This document shows, piece by piece, positions 53,162 through 64,000 of a DNA stretch of 64,000 nucleotides (positions within the stretch are counted from its first letter, which is position 1; every line of letters starts with the position of its first letter). A program made the translations under genes and the position numbers. Origin of the DNA: Apostichopus japonicus (Eukaryota > Echinodermata > Holothuroidea > Aspidochirotida > Stichopodidae); assembly GCF_037975245.1 (NCBI RefSeq), contig NC_092567.1, positions 22,321,376 through 22,385,375 on the forward strand, given 5' to 3'. The notes beneath the pieces are model-generated. The model worked only from the letters and a program-made list of their open reading frames with translations, had not been told where the DNA came from and did no database searches.

Positions 53162-56100
53162 CTAAAAAGGTTTAACAAACTGATAAACCAACCGTTGTGA
53201 GATTTCTGTCTTTTTCATGATTTCCTTCTTGTAATATTGGCGAATAGAACGGCTGAGTTTATCATAGTTCATGGCTGGTCTGTTCTTGCGCATGCCCCAA
53301 AGACGAGCAACCTCGACAGAATCTTCAATTTTAAATATTCCTGAGAGGTGAGAAGAACAATAAATAAATGTAAATATATATATATCTATAACATGATAAC
53401 ATCATTTGAAAAACCGGAATATGATATATCAAGATATTGTTACAGAACTCAATACCGCATTTTGTATTCAATATACGATGAACTCAATTGCTTTACAATT
53501 TACTTCCTGGTGTTTATTTGTTTAATTTCTCCAAACAAACGCTTATTAGCCGGGGAAATTCCTTGGAAATAACCAAGAATAGAAATCATCAATCACTGCT
53601 GTTTATGTTTTCTTACTAGGAAGTTGTACTACACTAATGTACTTTGTTATGATCTAAATAATTCTTGTAACTAATCTTTAGTACCAAATCATTTCAGAAG
53701 AGGGCGAGGGGAGAGATGAGGGGGGGGGTTGTGTGGGGAGCGGATCACATCCCTGGACATCCCCATTGTTTATGATTAAAATAAGGAGAGTTAATTACCT
53801 TGTACTCTGTCCAAGAATCTGATGCAGTAATTGTAGCTGTCTGGCTGAAGGAGTAGCTCTTGCAGGAATTGCCACAATTGGATGGCTCCTGTGTGATGGG
53901 GCGTCATAGATGTATTTGGCCCGCTGGGGGATGGCAGGGGTGAAGACATACATTGCTCCTCTGTAAAACAAGAAAATAACGGCAACAAAAATTAATATCT
54001 TGCTCTTTTCTCTGTTTGTCAATATCATTTGAAAAAAAAAATTGAAAACCATGGGCATTGTTCGTTCATTATTCATTAAGGTGTGTGAATGTTTACTTGC
54101 TAAAAATTGTTTTCTTAAATGAGATTGATGAAGCGACCATGAAGAACTAACTTTGTAAAATACAGTTTTGTTGACGTCATAAACATTAAGCAGATTTTCC
54201 TTACCTTCGTCAGACGAAATGGAGGATCCAACAGAACTTGGAGGCAGATCATTCTCTTGCAGCATGGGAGGGGAAGATGGGCCCATAGGAGGCATAGTGA
54301 ATGGGAACATCATGGAAGGTTCATAACCCATCTGGTGTGAGACAATTGGTGGAGGTGCAGGGTATTGCTGTTGCTGCTGTTGCTGCTGTTGCTGTTGTTG
54401 TTGTTGACATTGTGTGATGATTGGCTTAATGTCTTCCATTTGATCTGTAAATCATACAACAGAAAAATCATAATAATTATAAATAGAATAGAATAATTCA
54501 ACAATTACTTAGAGCTAATGTTAACTCTTACAAAGAAAACAAAGTTCAGAATTATACCAAAAAGACTACATCAGAATAAGAAAAGTGAAAAATATTGAAT
54601 ATGATGTTAAGTAATGGTCATTATTAGTTTTCTTACATTATCTCCCTCCCCTTCCCCTACCCACCCAATCACCCCCCCCCCCACCGTCCCCATCCCCTTA
54701 CAGACTCTCTATTTTCAGGTTTTTAGGAGTTTCGATTATTTTCAGGAGTTTCGATTATTTTTAGGAGTTTCGATTAGATTCACTCGCCATAAGTCTCACA
54801 GACCTTTTATTTTTCGTGGAACTGTTCATCACGTGATTTACCTCGAAGATTGGTTCAATAATGCATATTGCGTGAGTTGGATTAGCTTTTCTAAATAAAT
54901 ACCACAACCAATATTTGAGGTATTACAAACACCACAATGGGTACCATAACTCGTAGACAGGAATTGATGGAAGTTATACCAAACTGTTCAACTTCCTATA
55001 CATATAACCGGCGGATATGACGTAGGTCATGACATTGTACTGGGTTACTACCAAATTCGGGAATACACTTCCTTTGTGAAACAACTCAAGCGTATACTTA
55101 TTTAGCATACGTGGCACTAATACAAGAATCCCAAAGAACAAAAATAGATTTTTTTGTTGTTGTAAGTTAACAATGACTGTACGTTGCCACCATCCATTTT
55201 TTTAGAATAAACAAATTGAAACTTAAACTGGAAAAAAAAGGGTATTTTCTTTTCTTAGAATACCCGTTTCAAAGCGCCAGGTCCTTCACGCCTGATTTTT
55301 CTGTTTCCTTTTTTTTTTTGCTTTTTAGGTTCCCTTCTCACTTTTTTCTACTTGTGAATCTTCAATAATTTTAATTGATAATTCCACAATTATGTCTTCA
55401 AATGACCTGGGCAAGAAAATCTAGACCAAATGTTACCAATCTAACAGTTTCTCTTGTCAATAATGCAGGGAGGAGCTGTTTTGGATGGTGGGGTGGATGG
55501 GATGCGGTGAGTGGGGGAGGGGGAAGGGGTAGATGATGTCATTGGTATTTCTGTGATGATCAATTTTCAATAGTTTCAAAATGGAACCAAAAAACCTAGA
55601 ATAACTACCACATTTCTCGCCTTTTGACACTTTCGTCAATGATATCGAAATACTCACTCATTTTAACAAGACAGTTGAGGTTAGAATGAAGTAGGTAACC
55701 GCTGCCTGGCGCCCTCTGTTCTAGTTCCTCCTGTGACATCTGGCAAAGTGTGTAACCGTCGATTTGGAAATGATACAAGTTCACTTCTGGCCTTCCATAT
55801 TCCTGATGGAGGAGTGAAATCCACGCTTGTACGTGTTCACGCGTCCATTGTGTTGGATCTTTAAATGGAAGAGTAATGAAAGGAAAATTATTGCGATTAA
55901 TTTGTGGTGGACCTTTTTTTTTGGTGTTGGAGGGGGGGGGGGTTCGTTAGGAGGGGGTAAACCTTTCATGGACAACGTCTTATTGATGAAGTTTTGTGAG
56001 GATAGACTTATACGAGCTGCTACTCAGTCACTATAGTAACAGTAATACCAAGTATATGCATGACCATGGTGTTTGTCATGCTTGTGACTTCAGAAAGACC

Positions 56101-56834
56101 CGATTTCCACGCCGAGTTATAATCAGTTGCTAAGGTAACTCACCTGCAGAGATGCCCAGTCTGCGGATAATGGTGGACAGGACCTCTTCCATAACGATCT
56201 CGTAGGCTTCGATCATATCTTGTTCGCTCACCTCTGTGGATGCGGGCGACGCCTGGCTCGGAGGGTAATATTTCTCCATATCTTGGAAACTGGCCTCACT
56301 CGAGATCATGTCCTCGGTTGTGCAGGGTGGAGTCAAAGTTTGTGGCAGTACTTGTGGTTTATCTGTGATCATACTCAGGTCTGGGTCAGAGGTCAACATA
56401 CTCCTCTGGAACATGTCCAGATCAAAGAGAAAACTTTTGTCGTCTTCAAGCTGTTATAATCATGAAAAATTGAAAAGAAAACACATTAAAAACACATGAT
56501 AAGTTCAAAGCAGAGAAGAACTTGATTAAAATATACTACTATGAATGTTTTCATGATGTTATCTTGTTTGGAGTCCAATCAACATAACAAGTAGTCGAGT
56601 ATTAGAGGCAAATTAGATAAGTAATAACTAAGTCAATAGTTCATACCAATAACTCTCCAAGGTACTTTATATAGACTTTGAAATTTAAGAACGAATAGCT
56701 AAAAAAAGGAAAATAAAATGAAGTCCAAATACTAGCCAAAGAATAAATGACAATTGTCATACAACAGTACAGTGAATATATATATATATGTATATATAGA
56801 TACATATATATAGATACATATATATAGATACATA

Positions 56835-56892
<58 letters not shown>

Positions 56893-57795
56893 CATACATA
56901 CACGCATACATACAGGCCAATATAGTAACAACCTACAATGAAGATAAAACATTTGATCAAAGCCAACAAAAAAATATATAAATACGTTTTATATAACAAC
57001 CTGTTGTTTGACTCGCACCGTACCCAAATCCATAATTCAAACAAGATATAATATATATGTATGTATCTATCCAAGGCAACTCGATATCAACTGAGCATAA
57101 GAAACAACATCACTCCTTAATATCTATATATTTCCCGTGTCTATTTATAGCCCACGGGAAGCTGGTGATATCATTTTGGAAACTGAAAGGTATTTCCCCC
57201 TTACAGCTGTTGTTTATTCATATTGTCCGCGTGACGTATGAATTGCGGTCATGCGGAAGCATACGAGTGCTATCTGCACGAAGGATTTCGCAATCCATCG
57301 GAGATAATATCAGTTTTGTGGGACGGACATTTATATACATTACGTATATCACACTTCAGTTGTAATAACCCTAAAACCTTGAACTGGTTTGGGAATCTTC
57401 TTTCGCGTATCAATTCTTTAAAATCACTACAGATATCAAATATTTAAATTTGTCCGGTTTTTGTTATGATATTGATAACTATGATAGCTATTCATTGCTA
57501 AATCTTTTAACGTGGATTCCCTATGAGAAACTGCAGTGCAGTATGTTGCTATGCGGGGTGTGTGGCCGGGAGATTGAAACGTTCATAGTTATGGAGGGGG
57601 GGGGGGGGTGGGTGTGCATCGTGGAGGATTTGAGGCCGGAATGAGTACAACAACATTAACGCAGTTTTAGTCGTGTTTTGAAACAACATTATAAATTTGA
57701 TAATCTGGTGATTTTTTAAAAAAATTTCTTACCTGATTCAACAGACTGACTTGATCTGCAGTGAGCATGGTCATTTCGTCGACACAAGGCAACAT
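53162..57795 (-). CDS. ets4: ETS transcription factor, Ets4/SPDEF (PDEF) type, complete
   Basis: A nuclear transcription factor binding GGAA-type sites. Minus-strand coding exons, 5' to 3': 57795-57733, 56450-56144, 55858-55658, 54444-54205, 53960-53799, 53340-53162; all phases agree and give 383 aa ending KPF-stop. Start ATG 57795 ([11 protein letters not shown]) is the first in the chained frame, which has a stop upstream. Residues ~22-123 are acidic and Ser/Pro-rich. A PNT/SAM domain spans ~120-190 ([20 protein letters not shown] through [14 protein letters not shown]). A polyglutamine tract follows at ~204-218. The ETS domain is ~296-381: [12 protein letters not shown], then [16 protein letters not shown], then [20 protein letters not shown] with both recognition-helix arginines, then [44 protein letters not shown] marks the SPDEF/Ets98B/Ets4 subfamily. 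The ETS domain sits at the extreme C-terminus, as in SPDEF. Confidence 0.95.
54721..54776. repeat. 19-bp tandem repeat, three copies
   Basis: The unit AGGAGTTTCGATTATTTTC/T is repeated head to tail within an ets4 intron. Confidence 0.85.
56777..56906. repeat. TA/TATG microsatellite in an ets4 intron
   Basis: Alternating TA with regular ACATA and GATACATA interruptions. It produces Tyr/Ile-rich frames on both strands, which are not genes. Confidence 0.95.
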
Positions 57796-57830
57796 ATTGT
57801 TTGTGGTATTTGTAGACGACCTTGAAGAAC

Positions 57831-59779
57831 CTGTTAGAAAAGAAAAGAAAAATGGTTATGGTTTTATGTAGGTAAAGAGAGTACTTTGGTGAAGGGGGAA
57901 ATGGGGGGGGTGTGTTCATTGTCATTTTGGAGATTTTTTTTTTGGGGGGGGGGGGTTGTTGCTTTCTTGCCTTGAATGCCTTCATCTTTTCCTCTTTTTA
58001 TTCTCTTTTTGTTCCTTATTGTTTTTAGAGAAGAATGGGGATCAGTTCCCAAATTATAACAACTTTTCGAAATAAAACCCATGTCAAGGACAGATGCATG
58101 CAAAAATAATAATAATAACAATAAGCATCATAAAAGAGGTTCACAACTCAAACTTGGATTTGCTGGCTAATTAATGAAATGGGGACTTAAGTTTAGAGTT
58201 ACCATGCCCTGTATATATAATGTAAGAACCATTTTCTTTTATATAAATACTGATGGAATAATTATTAGAGAACAACAAAACACTCTTTGAAAAAGTTTGG
58301 TAGATCCGTCTTTGAAGGCACAAGTTAAGAAATGATTTTCTTCTCTACCACAGAACAATCATGGTTATTGTTTGGGTAAAAAACGTAATTGAAGTGGCTA
58401 TTATTGAACCCCTTGACGAGTTGGTGTTGAACGAGCCACCGAAAAACAAACACGTACAATAACAGGCCACTGCTCTATAGCATGCATTGGCTCTTTCACA
58501 GTTAGCCCAGGCAATAGTAATTTATATAGACTATAGATGGAAGAGAAGCGACATGCGCCATTGCACAAGCAAAGCGGCTTGTAAAGTTTTGATGGGGTTC
58601 TTTATACGACAAGCCACTTAACAATGACAGGGAGTGACTCAGATCAGTGCACAGGGAACCTGCTTCGATTGCATTTAGGCCTAGAAGTACAACTGCATGC
58701 TCTCCCTGGTACAAGGTGAATGGCAGGGTAGCATGCAACTTTGAATACACCCTAGGCTAAGTCCACCGGGCACCGAGCCCTCAACATATGGAAGTGTCGT
58801 CATACCAAGGTTCATGTTCATTAGTCTAGCCAAGGTAGTTCCACGGTCCTACTACCCATGGCCAAGTATAATACCCTCCAACACGTCCTATATATGTACG
58901 CTAGGAAAACTGAACCCTCAAACTGCACGTGTATATATATCAATATATAGGCCTACCCGCACACGTAGCGAAGTTGAGAATTACCAAGAAAGATAATTAT
59001 CAGTTACTGAGAAATTTAGGCTGGTACGCGGCGGATACAGGGTGACCCATACCACACGATTCCAATAACTCATTTTGGTAAATTGGTATATGGTGCGGGT
59101 ATAGATTAAGTTACCACTACAGGGAACCGCCAACTGGCAAAGTCCGTACAAATAGTTATAATTCGGAATGGGTTTTTACCAAAAGTAATATTTAAAAAAC
59201 TCGAGATGTAAATATATGTATTATACCAAAACAGTATATACTTTGTGGTTACAATACAGTCACTGATCTATACGCAATATTTCGTTCCCCAAAATGTGTA
59301 ATTCGTTACACAATGTGGGTTAGTATACTGTTTATACTGTTGTATATTTGAATATAATTTTCTTTTATTCATTGCATACATCTATCGTAAAAAGAGACGA
59401 CTCTTTGGTTGTTTACAACAACAACAAAAAGTCCAAATGTCACATGAAGCTGCATGATTTTAAAGATATGGAATAAATAAAGATTTAGTAAATAAAATGT
59501 CGTATTAAATAGTCACCGGTCTTATCCTATACAATATACATGAAGTGTCAAAAAATCGAATAATATGCTGAATTAACATGCTAGATACATGTACATAAAG
59601 TGCATAAAGGACCACTTAGCAACACAAGCTATCGTACAAAATAATGCCCCCAAAAACTCTTAATAGTGAAGCATTTAGAAGTTCCTGTACAGAAAGGTTA
59701 AGTAAAATGATAATATAAAATAGAAAATTAAACCGTGGAGGTTATTGCCGGATGAGACGAAATATGAGAGCAAACTTAC
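57831..59779 (-). other. Probable first intron of ets4
   Basis: Between a good acceptor (TTTCTAACAG) just above 57830 and a strong donor (GTAAGT) just below 59780. It contains poly-G/poly-T low-complexity sequence near 57904-57957 and no recognisable coding sequence. Confidence 0.5.
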
Positions 59780-59900
59780 TGAAATATTTCGAAATGTCTG
59801 CTTTTCTCAAGTTCCACTGTCACTGCCCCTGCTTTTTTTCTCTTTTTTTTTGACTCCACGAAGACACTTAATCGCACACCACCTTACTTTCTGAGTGCTG
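59780..59900 (-). other. ets4: Probable non-coding first exon of ets4 (5' UTR)
   Basis: On the minus strand the sequence ends GAAATATTTCA followed by the near-perfect donor GTAAGT. Joined to 57830 it is open for about 14 codons back to an in-frame TGA and has no ATG in that stretch, so it would be untranslated leader. The upper boundary is not known; 59900 is a guess. No transcript evidence. Confidence 0.45.
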
Positions 59901-60004
59901 TAGTTAATTTGTATTCTGGTTCGACGATACTTCCTATTTTGTTGAGAGAACCATAACGCACGCACACAGTAGTAGCGTACAGAGGTCAAAGTAAACGCTT
60001 TTTG

Positions 60005-60051
60005 ATTGGTTAGAGCGTGCCGATTATTATTCATTAGCGATCTCTGATTGG
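60005..60051 (-). promoter_or_regulatory. Two CCAAT boxes upstream of ets4
   Basis: Read on the minus strand, CCAAT occurs at 60005-60009 (ACCAATCAAAAA) and 60047-60051 (GCCAATCAGAG). The extended CCAATCA form matches NF-Y sites. They lie about 100-150 bases upstream of the proposed leader exon, a usual promoter distance. The promoter assignment is inference. Confidence 0.45.
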
Positions 60052-61547
60052 CTGAAGTCTATGTCATATCTATATTTAGATTTTACGCATTCGCTTGTTC
60101 TGTTCTATTCTTTTCCGACATAGCCTTCGAGTTTAGGTACTACACATGTATATAGAGGGGAAATTCCAAGCCAAGAATGACCCAAAGTGGTATTGTTACA
60201 CACTGTGTTGTGTGTCTAATTTGTTGTATTATGAAGATAGGTAGCAGTTTAAAATGTATACACCCTTGTTTGTTTCTTCTCGATGTTGTTGTGTGTGCTT
60301 TATACTACCATGTAAAATGCAACAACAACAAAAATCAGTTACCCTGACGATGATTTGAAGTTTACTATAAAAGGACTAGATTTAGTATGCAATCAGCCAG
60401 TTATCACCCAAAAAAGGCTCACCACCCCCCCCCCCCCCCTACACATCCCTCTCCACCTAAAACCTAACGGACTAAATGTATTCGTGCACAACTGCCTTCC
60501 GTCAACTAGTGTCAGCTGGAGTGTGGAGAGGGTTGAAGGGGGGGGGGGGGGGGCTCAGAGGGTGGGTGGTATGTAACACTAACTACAGCGGGCGAGTAAA
60601 TGTTTTTTGACGTAAGATTGACCGTATGAAAATCTTGCTCAGGTGTAGTCGATGTTGTGACAACCAATATGACCTTGTGTTATTGCAGTAGCATATAGTT
60701 TGTACCATAACCAGAGATTTGCAACTGCTTACCAAAACCACAGAGATACACGAGCTGCTCAATTAGACCATACAAACACCCAAAAACAGTGAATCAAAAT
60801 AGATTAAAAAGTCGAAATTCTTCTTGTAGATTTGATACAATGCTAGTATTATTTCCATGATATGTTTACAACTAAGAAAAAACTTTTATGACATTTAAAA
60901 AAAAAATTGTGATAGAGAGAATGTGACAGTGTTGTATAATGGTACTGGGGTGAAGGGTGGGGTGAGGTGGGGGAGGGGCTGTGCTAAGATGTTTGTCGTT
61001 CATGAGAGCGCTCTAAAGCGAGGGGTGGGTGCTCCCCCTTTGAGAAATTTTGTTAAGATGGATGGTGCTTGGATGCAAAATTGAAAGTATTTTCGACCGT
61101 TTATCACACATACGTGTTAGATACTTATGTCAATATACGCTAGGTTTGTTTGTAAAATTCAACCCCCCCCCCCTTTGACACCCCCAGAGGTACACCTGGT
61201 TGCAAGCTTGCTTTCGATACCACCGTGTGTCGTATTACTATGTTCTTTCGCAATTCAAATCTAGTTATTTCAAACAGCGAGGCAATACCTGTGCTCCCTT
61301 TCATGATGTCGTTTTTTTGCAAATCTGTGATGTCATAGTTCCATTAGCACCTGGAACCGTTCATACTTTCCCTCTACAGTTTTGCTTTCCATCAACTATA
61401 AAGGTGTAATGCTAATAATACACGGTGTCGGCGCTATAGAAACCAGTACCGTCAGCATAGGTCATTTAAACAGCTTCACTTATGTCTTTATCAGATCCTC
61501 AGTATTTGCAAAACCCATCTCAATTACAGAAACTAAACATCGCAAGA

Positions 61548-61863
61548 ACTAGAACTGAATTTGCCTGCAAATACGTAGTACTGTAGTGCAAGTGGAGTTT
61601 TTTCAGTATTAGGAAGAACTTTTCGGTTGTTCGTAGTGTTGTCAATTGGGGCCGACAACACAACAGGGAGTAGTAGGTAGTCATGTAGGTTCCTACAAAG
61701 CGAGGAAGCTTGTGAGCGGCGGGACAGGTTCAGAATAAAGTTGCCTAAGCAGCTAGCCTCTGAAACTGCAAATGTACAGAGAATATATGAAACTTTAAGT
61801 TTCAACGTCCGGTCATGTAGTGCAAGTAATGCCAATATTGTAGCGCGCACGCGCACTACAATA
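61548..61863. repeat. Dispersed repeat family 1, copy B
   Basis: Direct-orientation relative of 1031-1350. It lacks a short GTATCGTTCGCTTGGCC block present in copy A. An inverted pair, TACTGTAGTGC near the left part and GCGCACTACAATA at the right end, suggests a MITE-like core. Confidence 0.75.
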
Positions 61864-63501
61864 AATACGATCAAAGAAAAAGGGGCAAGAAATTGAATGA
61901 AGCCTGCACGTGTGGCTCGATGACGTCATATTAATTGACTTGATCAAGACTTAGTCCATGGCTTTGTGGGTGTGAAAGAACCATCAAATCTGTACATATC
62001 TCCCGTATATGGAATAATTCTTTTCACACTTGTTCTGGGGGAAGTTCCATGAATGCTAAACTTGTCTAGATCACATTGTTGGGTTCGCCCGGCCTGATTC
62101 CGTCAAATTTCGACAATATGATCTTGATCATCAGACGGCGGACGTGGTAGAAGAACATATAGTGAATCGAAAGTGAGCGGGAAGAGGGAAAGCAAGGACG
62201 GTTGACACTCCTGTTTTCTATCATTTCCGTACAACTTGTTTGCTATTGGTGCAGCCTTTTGAAATTTTGTGTTGATATTTCGTGGACAAAATCCGGGGTT
62301 GCATGATCTGACATTTCCAAAAGGTTAGATTTGGTTTTGTTGAAAACAAATAACGCAAATAAACCGCCTTCGATGTGATTCAGGTGACATACATGTGCAG
62401 GCAATACAACAAACAAACAAAGAAACAAAACAAAGAAAACAAAAGAAAACAAAACTATAAAACAACCCATGATTTGCAAATGTCCAACTTGAAACCTGTA
62501 AACCTACTGTAACAATAATAATTAAAGCAATGCTCTACTTTAATTTAGAAGGGAGATTTGTAGTTTATTTGATTTGTCATGATATAATACAGCCTAAATA
62601 TGATATTTATAAAAAGGGGTCTGTGCGACATCAACATTGAAAATAAAACTAAATTTTATTCTCAATTTAAATGACTAAGGTATCATTTCTTTTGGTGAAA
62701 ACAATTACCGAGGAGGGTGTCTTAGTTTGACCATGGAGTTGTTTCATCAAAAGCAATCTTATTTTGAGATAAACTCAGTTGGTGTATTTTGGGCCGGATC
62801 CAAAGAGGAGGGGTGTGACGGCGGGGTATTTGAAGCCGACCGCCATGAAGGGTGTTCTGGGAGTAGCCCCCCCCCCCCTAAGGAGGAATAGATCTATATA
62901 ATTGGGTTTAGATAGTGGGTTGTGCTATTAGTTTTGCCGGGTTTTGAAAGAGGGGAATGCGGGGGGGGGGTATACACGTCCTGGATTCTCGTCTAACCAA
63001 AATTCACATAGTGAAAACATGACGGACATATACACATTATAAGGTTCCACGTGAATACTGCAAATTTCTGACTTACAGCTATTTGTGTGTGATGTAGGCC
63101 TATACTGTGACATGTATAGGCAGTGTTTGGGCTGTACTGACATGTAAATTACTTCATCTACATAAATATATAGCAGGGTGTCTTAATTAAAATTACAGTA
63201 CAACCTTACTTTATGTAAAGGCCATTCAGCATTAAGTTTGCCAGTGAAATTACCGAAAACTAGAAATAAGTTACTTATAATGTTCTTTTTAATTTACAGT
63301 CGCTGAACTCTCGGTCATATTTCTACATCATTTGAAACCACTATGAAATCCTTTTGATTTCTTGCACATGATGGAACTTGGGAGGTATGAACTTATTCGC
63401 CGCCTGTAACGGGCATATTTCCGAATTCATCAAAGAAACGTTATAAACCCCCTAGTGAGGTCTCCCGGGCCTAAACCCTTTTGGTGCATGAAGGACTTGT
63501 A

Positions 63502-63502
<1 letters not shown>

Positions 63503-63538
<36 letters not shown>

Positions 63539-63625
63539 GAAAATCGTAATGAGTTGGAAAATCAAGAACAGTGAAAAAACTTTCAGCCTCCACCGGGATT
63601 CGAACCACGGGCCTCCCGCTAATAT

Positions 63626-63659
<34 letters not shown>

Positions 63660-63671
63660 ATGTATATATAC

Positions 63672-63712
<41 letters not shown>

Positions 63713-63715
63713 TAT
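63503..63715 (-). mobile_element. SINE fragment embedded in TA microsatellites
   Basis: The 82 bases 63539-63620 match 26405-26486 exactly, covering the SINE body and the B-box half of its tRNA-like head. At 63621 the head stops abruptly and a TA/TATG array runs to 63715; another TA run precedes the fragment. Confidence 0.8.
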
Positions 63716-64000
63716 AATGTAATTCTACCTGCTTGCATCCTTGACACCGCGTTACTACGTATAACCGTCTTCTAGTTTTACACCTCATCGTCCCCCTCCT
63801 CGTCCTCCTGCCACCCCTTCCGCTGCCCATCCTCCTCTCCTCTTCCTCTCCTCCTCCTCCCTGCCCCCATCGCCACCCTTCCCACTCTTCTCGTCCTCTT
63901 TCTAGTTCTAGGCTACTGACCTTCCGTTACCCAAAAAAAAAAACGTTTCAATTCTGTCTCTCGGAAATTACATAATATTTAGAAACCACTACAAGAACGA

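Larger units (their letters stand above)
60061..64000. other. 5' flank of ets4, repeats only
   Basis: No gene supported. Contains poly-C/poly-G tracts (about 60424-60440 and 60539-60553), dispersed repeat family 1 copy B, an A-rich CAAA low-complexity stretch (62403-62465), a SINE fragment in TA repeats, and a CT-rich stretch (63780-63905). Distal ets4 regulatory DNA could lie here but none can be named. Confidence 0.55.

Noticed and set aside
53795-54439. 214-residue uninterrupted frame from MEDIKPII
   Set aside because: It reads through an ets4 intron and then out of frame into the next exon. The spliced model with donor at 54204 and acceptor at 53961 restores the ETS domain.
56641-57074. 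Tyr/Ile-rich frames of ~100 residues
   Set aside because: They are translations of the TA/TATG microsatellite in an ets4 intron.
1-64000. CRISPR array, operon or bacterial system
   Set aside because: Introns, SINE/LINE elements and animal gene families show this is metazoan nuclear DNA; no regularly spaced repeat-spacer array was seen.

Overview
The window is animal nuclear DNA, AT-rich, with long introns, canonical GT-AG splice sites and many short interspersed repeats. An Alx-type homeobox next to an Ets4/SPDEF-type ETS gene, and homeodomain residues such as the Cys in DVYCREQ and Cys in ALRC, point to an echinoderm (sea cucumber, sea urchin or sea star; I cannot say which from sequence alone). 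Most short open frames in the window are chance frames in AT repeats, tRNA-derived SINEs and introns. Three protein-coding genes are supported.

Layout. (1) 7.9-20.3 kb, minus strand: an alx (Alx1/Alx4 family) gene. Its homeobox exon (7930-8342) stops at the classic homeodomain position 46/47 intron. The rest of the homeodomain and the C-terminus lie beyond the left edge, so 1-7929 is probably an intron. A large upstream exon (19250-20303) joins the homeobox exon in phase. (2) 20.3-32.1 kb: divergent intergenic region with CRE-like palindromes, a nested hairpin, a 32-bp tandem repeat, a SINE and a TA tract. (3) 32.1-43.0 kb, plus strand: a complete eight-coding-exon SYCP3 gene (242 aa), the synaptonemal-complex lateral-element protein. 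Its introns carry a foldback MITE, a 5'-truncated LINE and two SINEs. (4) 43.0-53.2 kb: tail-to-tail intergenic region with a cluster of SINE heads, a hAT-type MITE with 8-bp target duplications, minisatellites and TA tracts. (5) 53.2-59.9 kb, minus strand: a complete six-coding-exon ets4/SPDEF gene (383 aa) with a PNT domain, a polyglutamine tract and an ETS domain, plus a probable non-coding 5' exon. (6) 60-64 kb: 5' flank of ets4 and repeats, one related to a repeat at 1 kb and one sharing 82 identical bases with 26.4 kb.

The genes do not form an operon. alx and ets4 encode developmental transcription factors and SYCP3 is a meiotic structural gene; alx and SYCP3 are head-to-head, SYCP3 and ets4 tail-to-tail. 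Exon joins were checked by hand for reading phase; all joins within SYCP3 and ets4 agree, and so does the single alx join. No searches were possible. The observations most worth following up are the CRE octamer excess (13 exact copies counted by eye), the two arm-inverse-arm palindromes, and the long N-terminal exon of alx.
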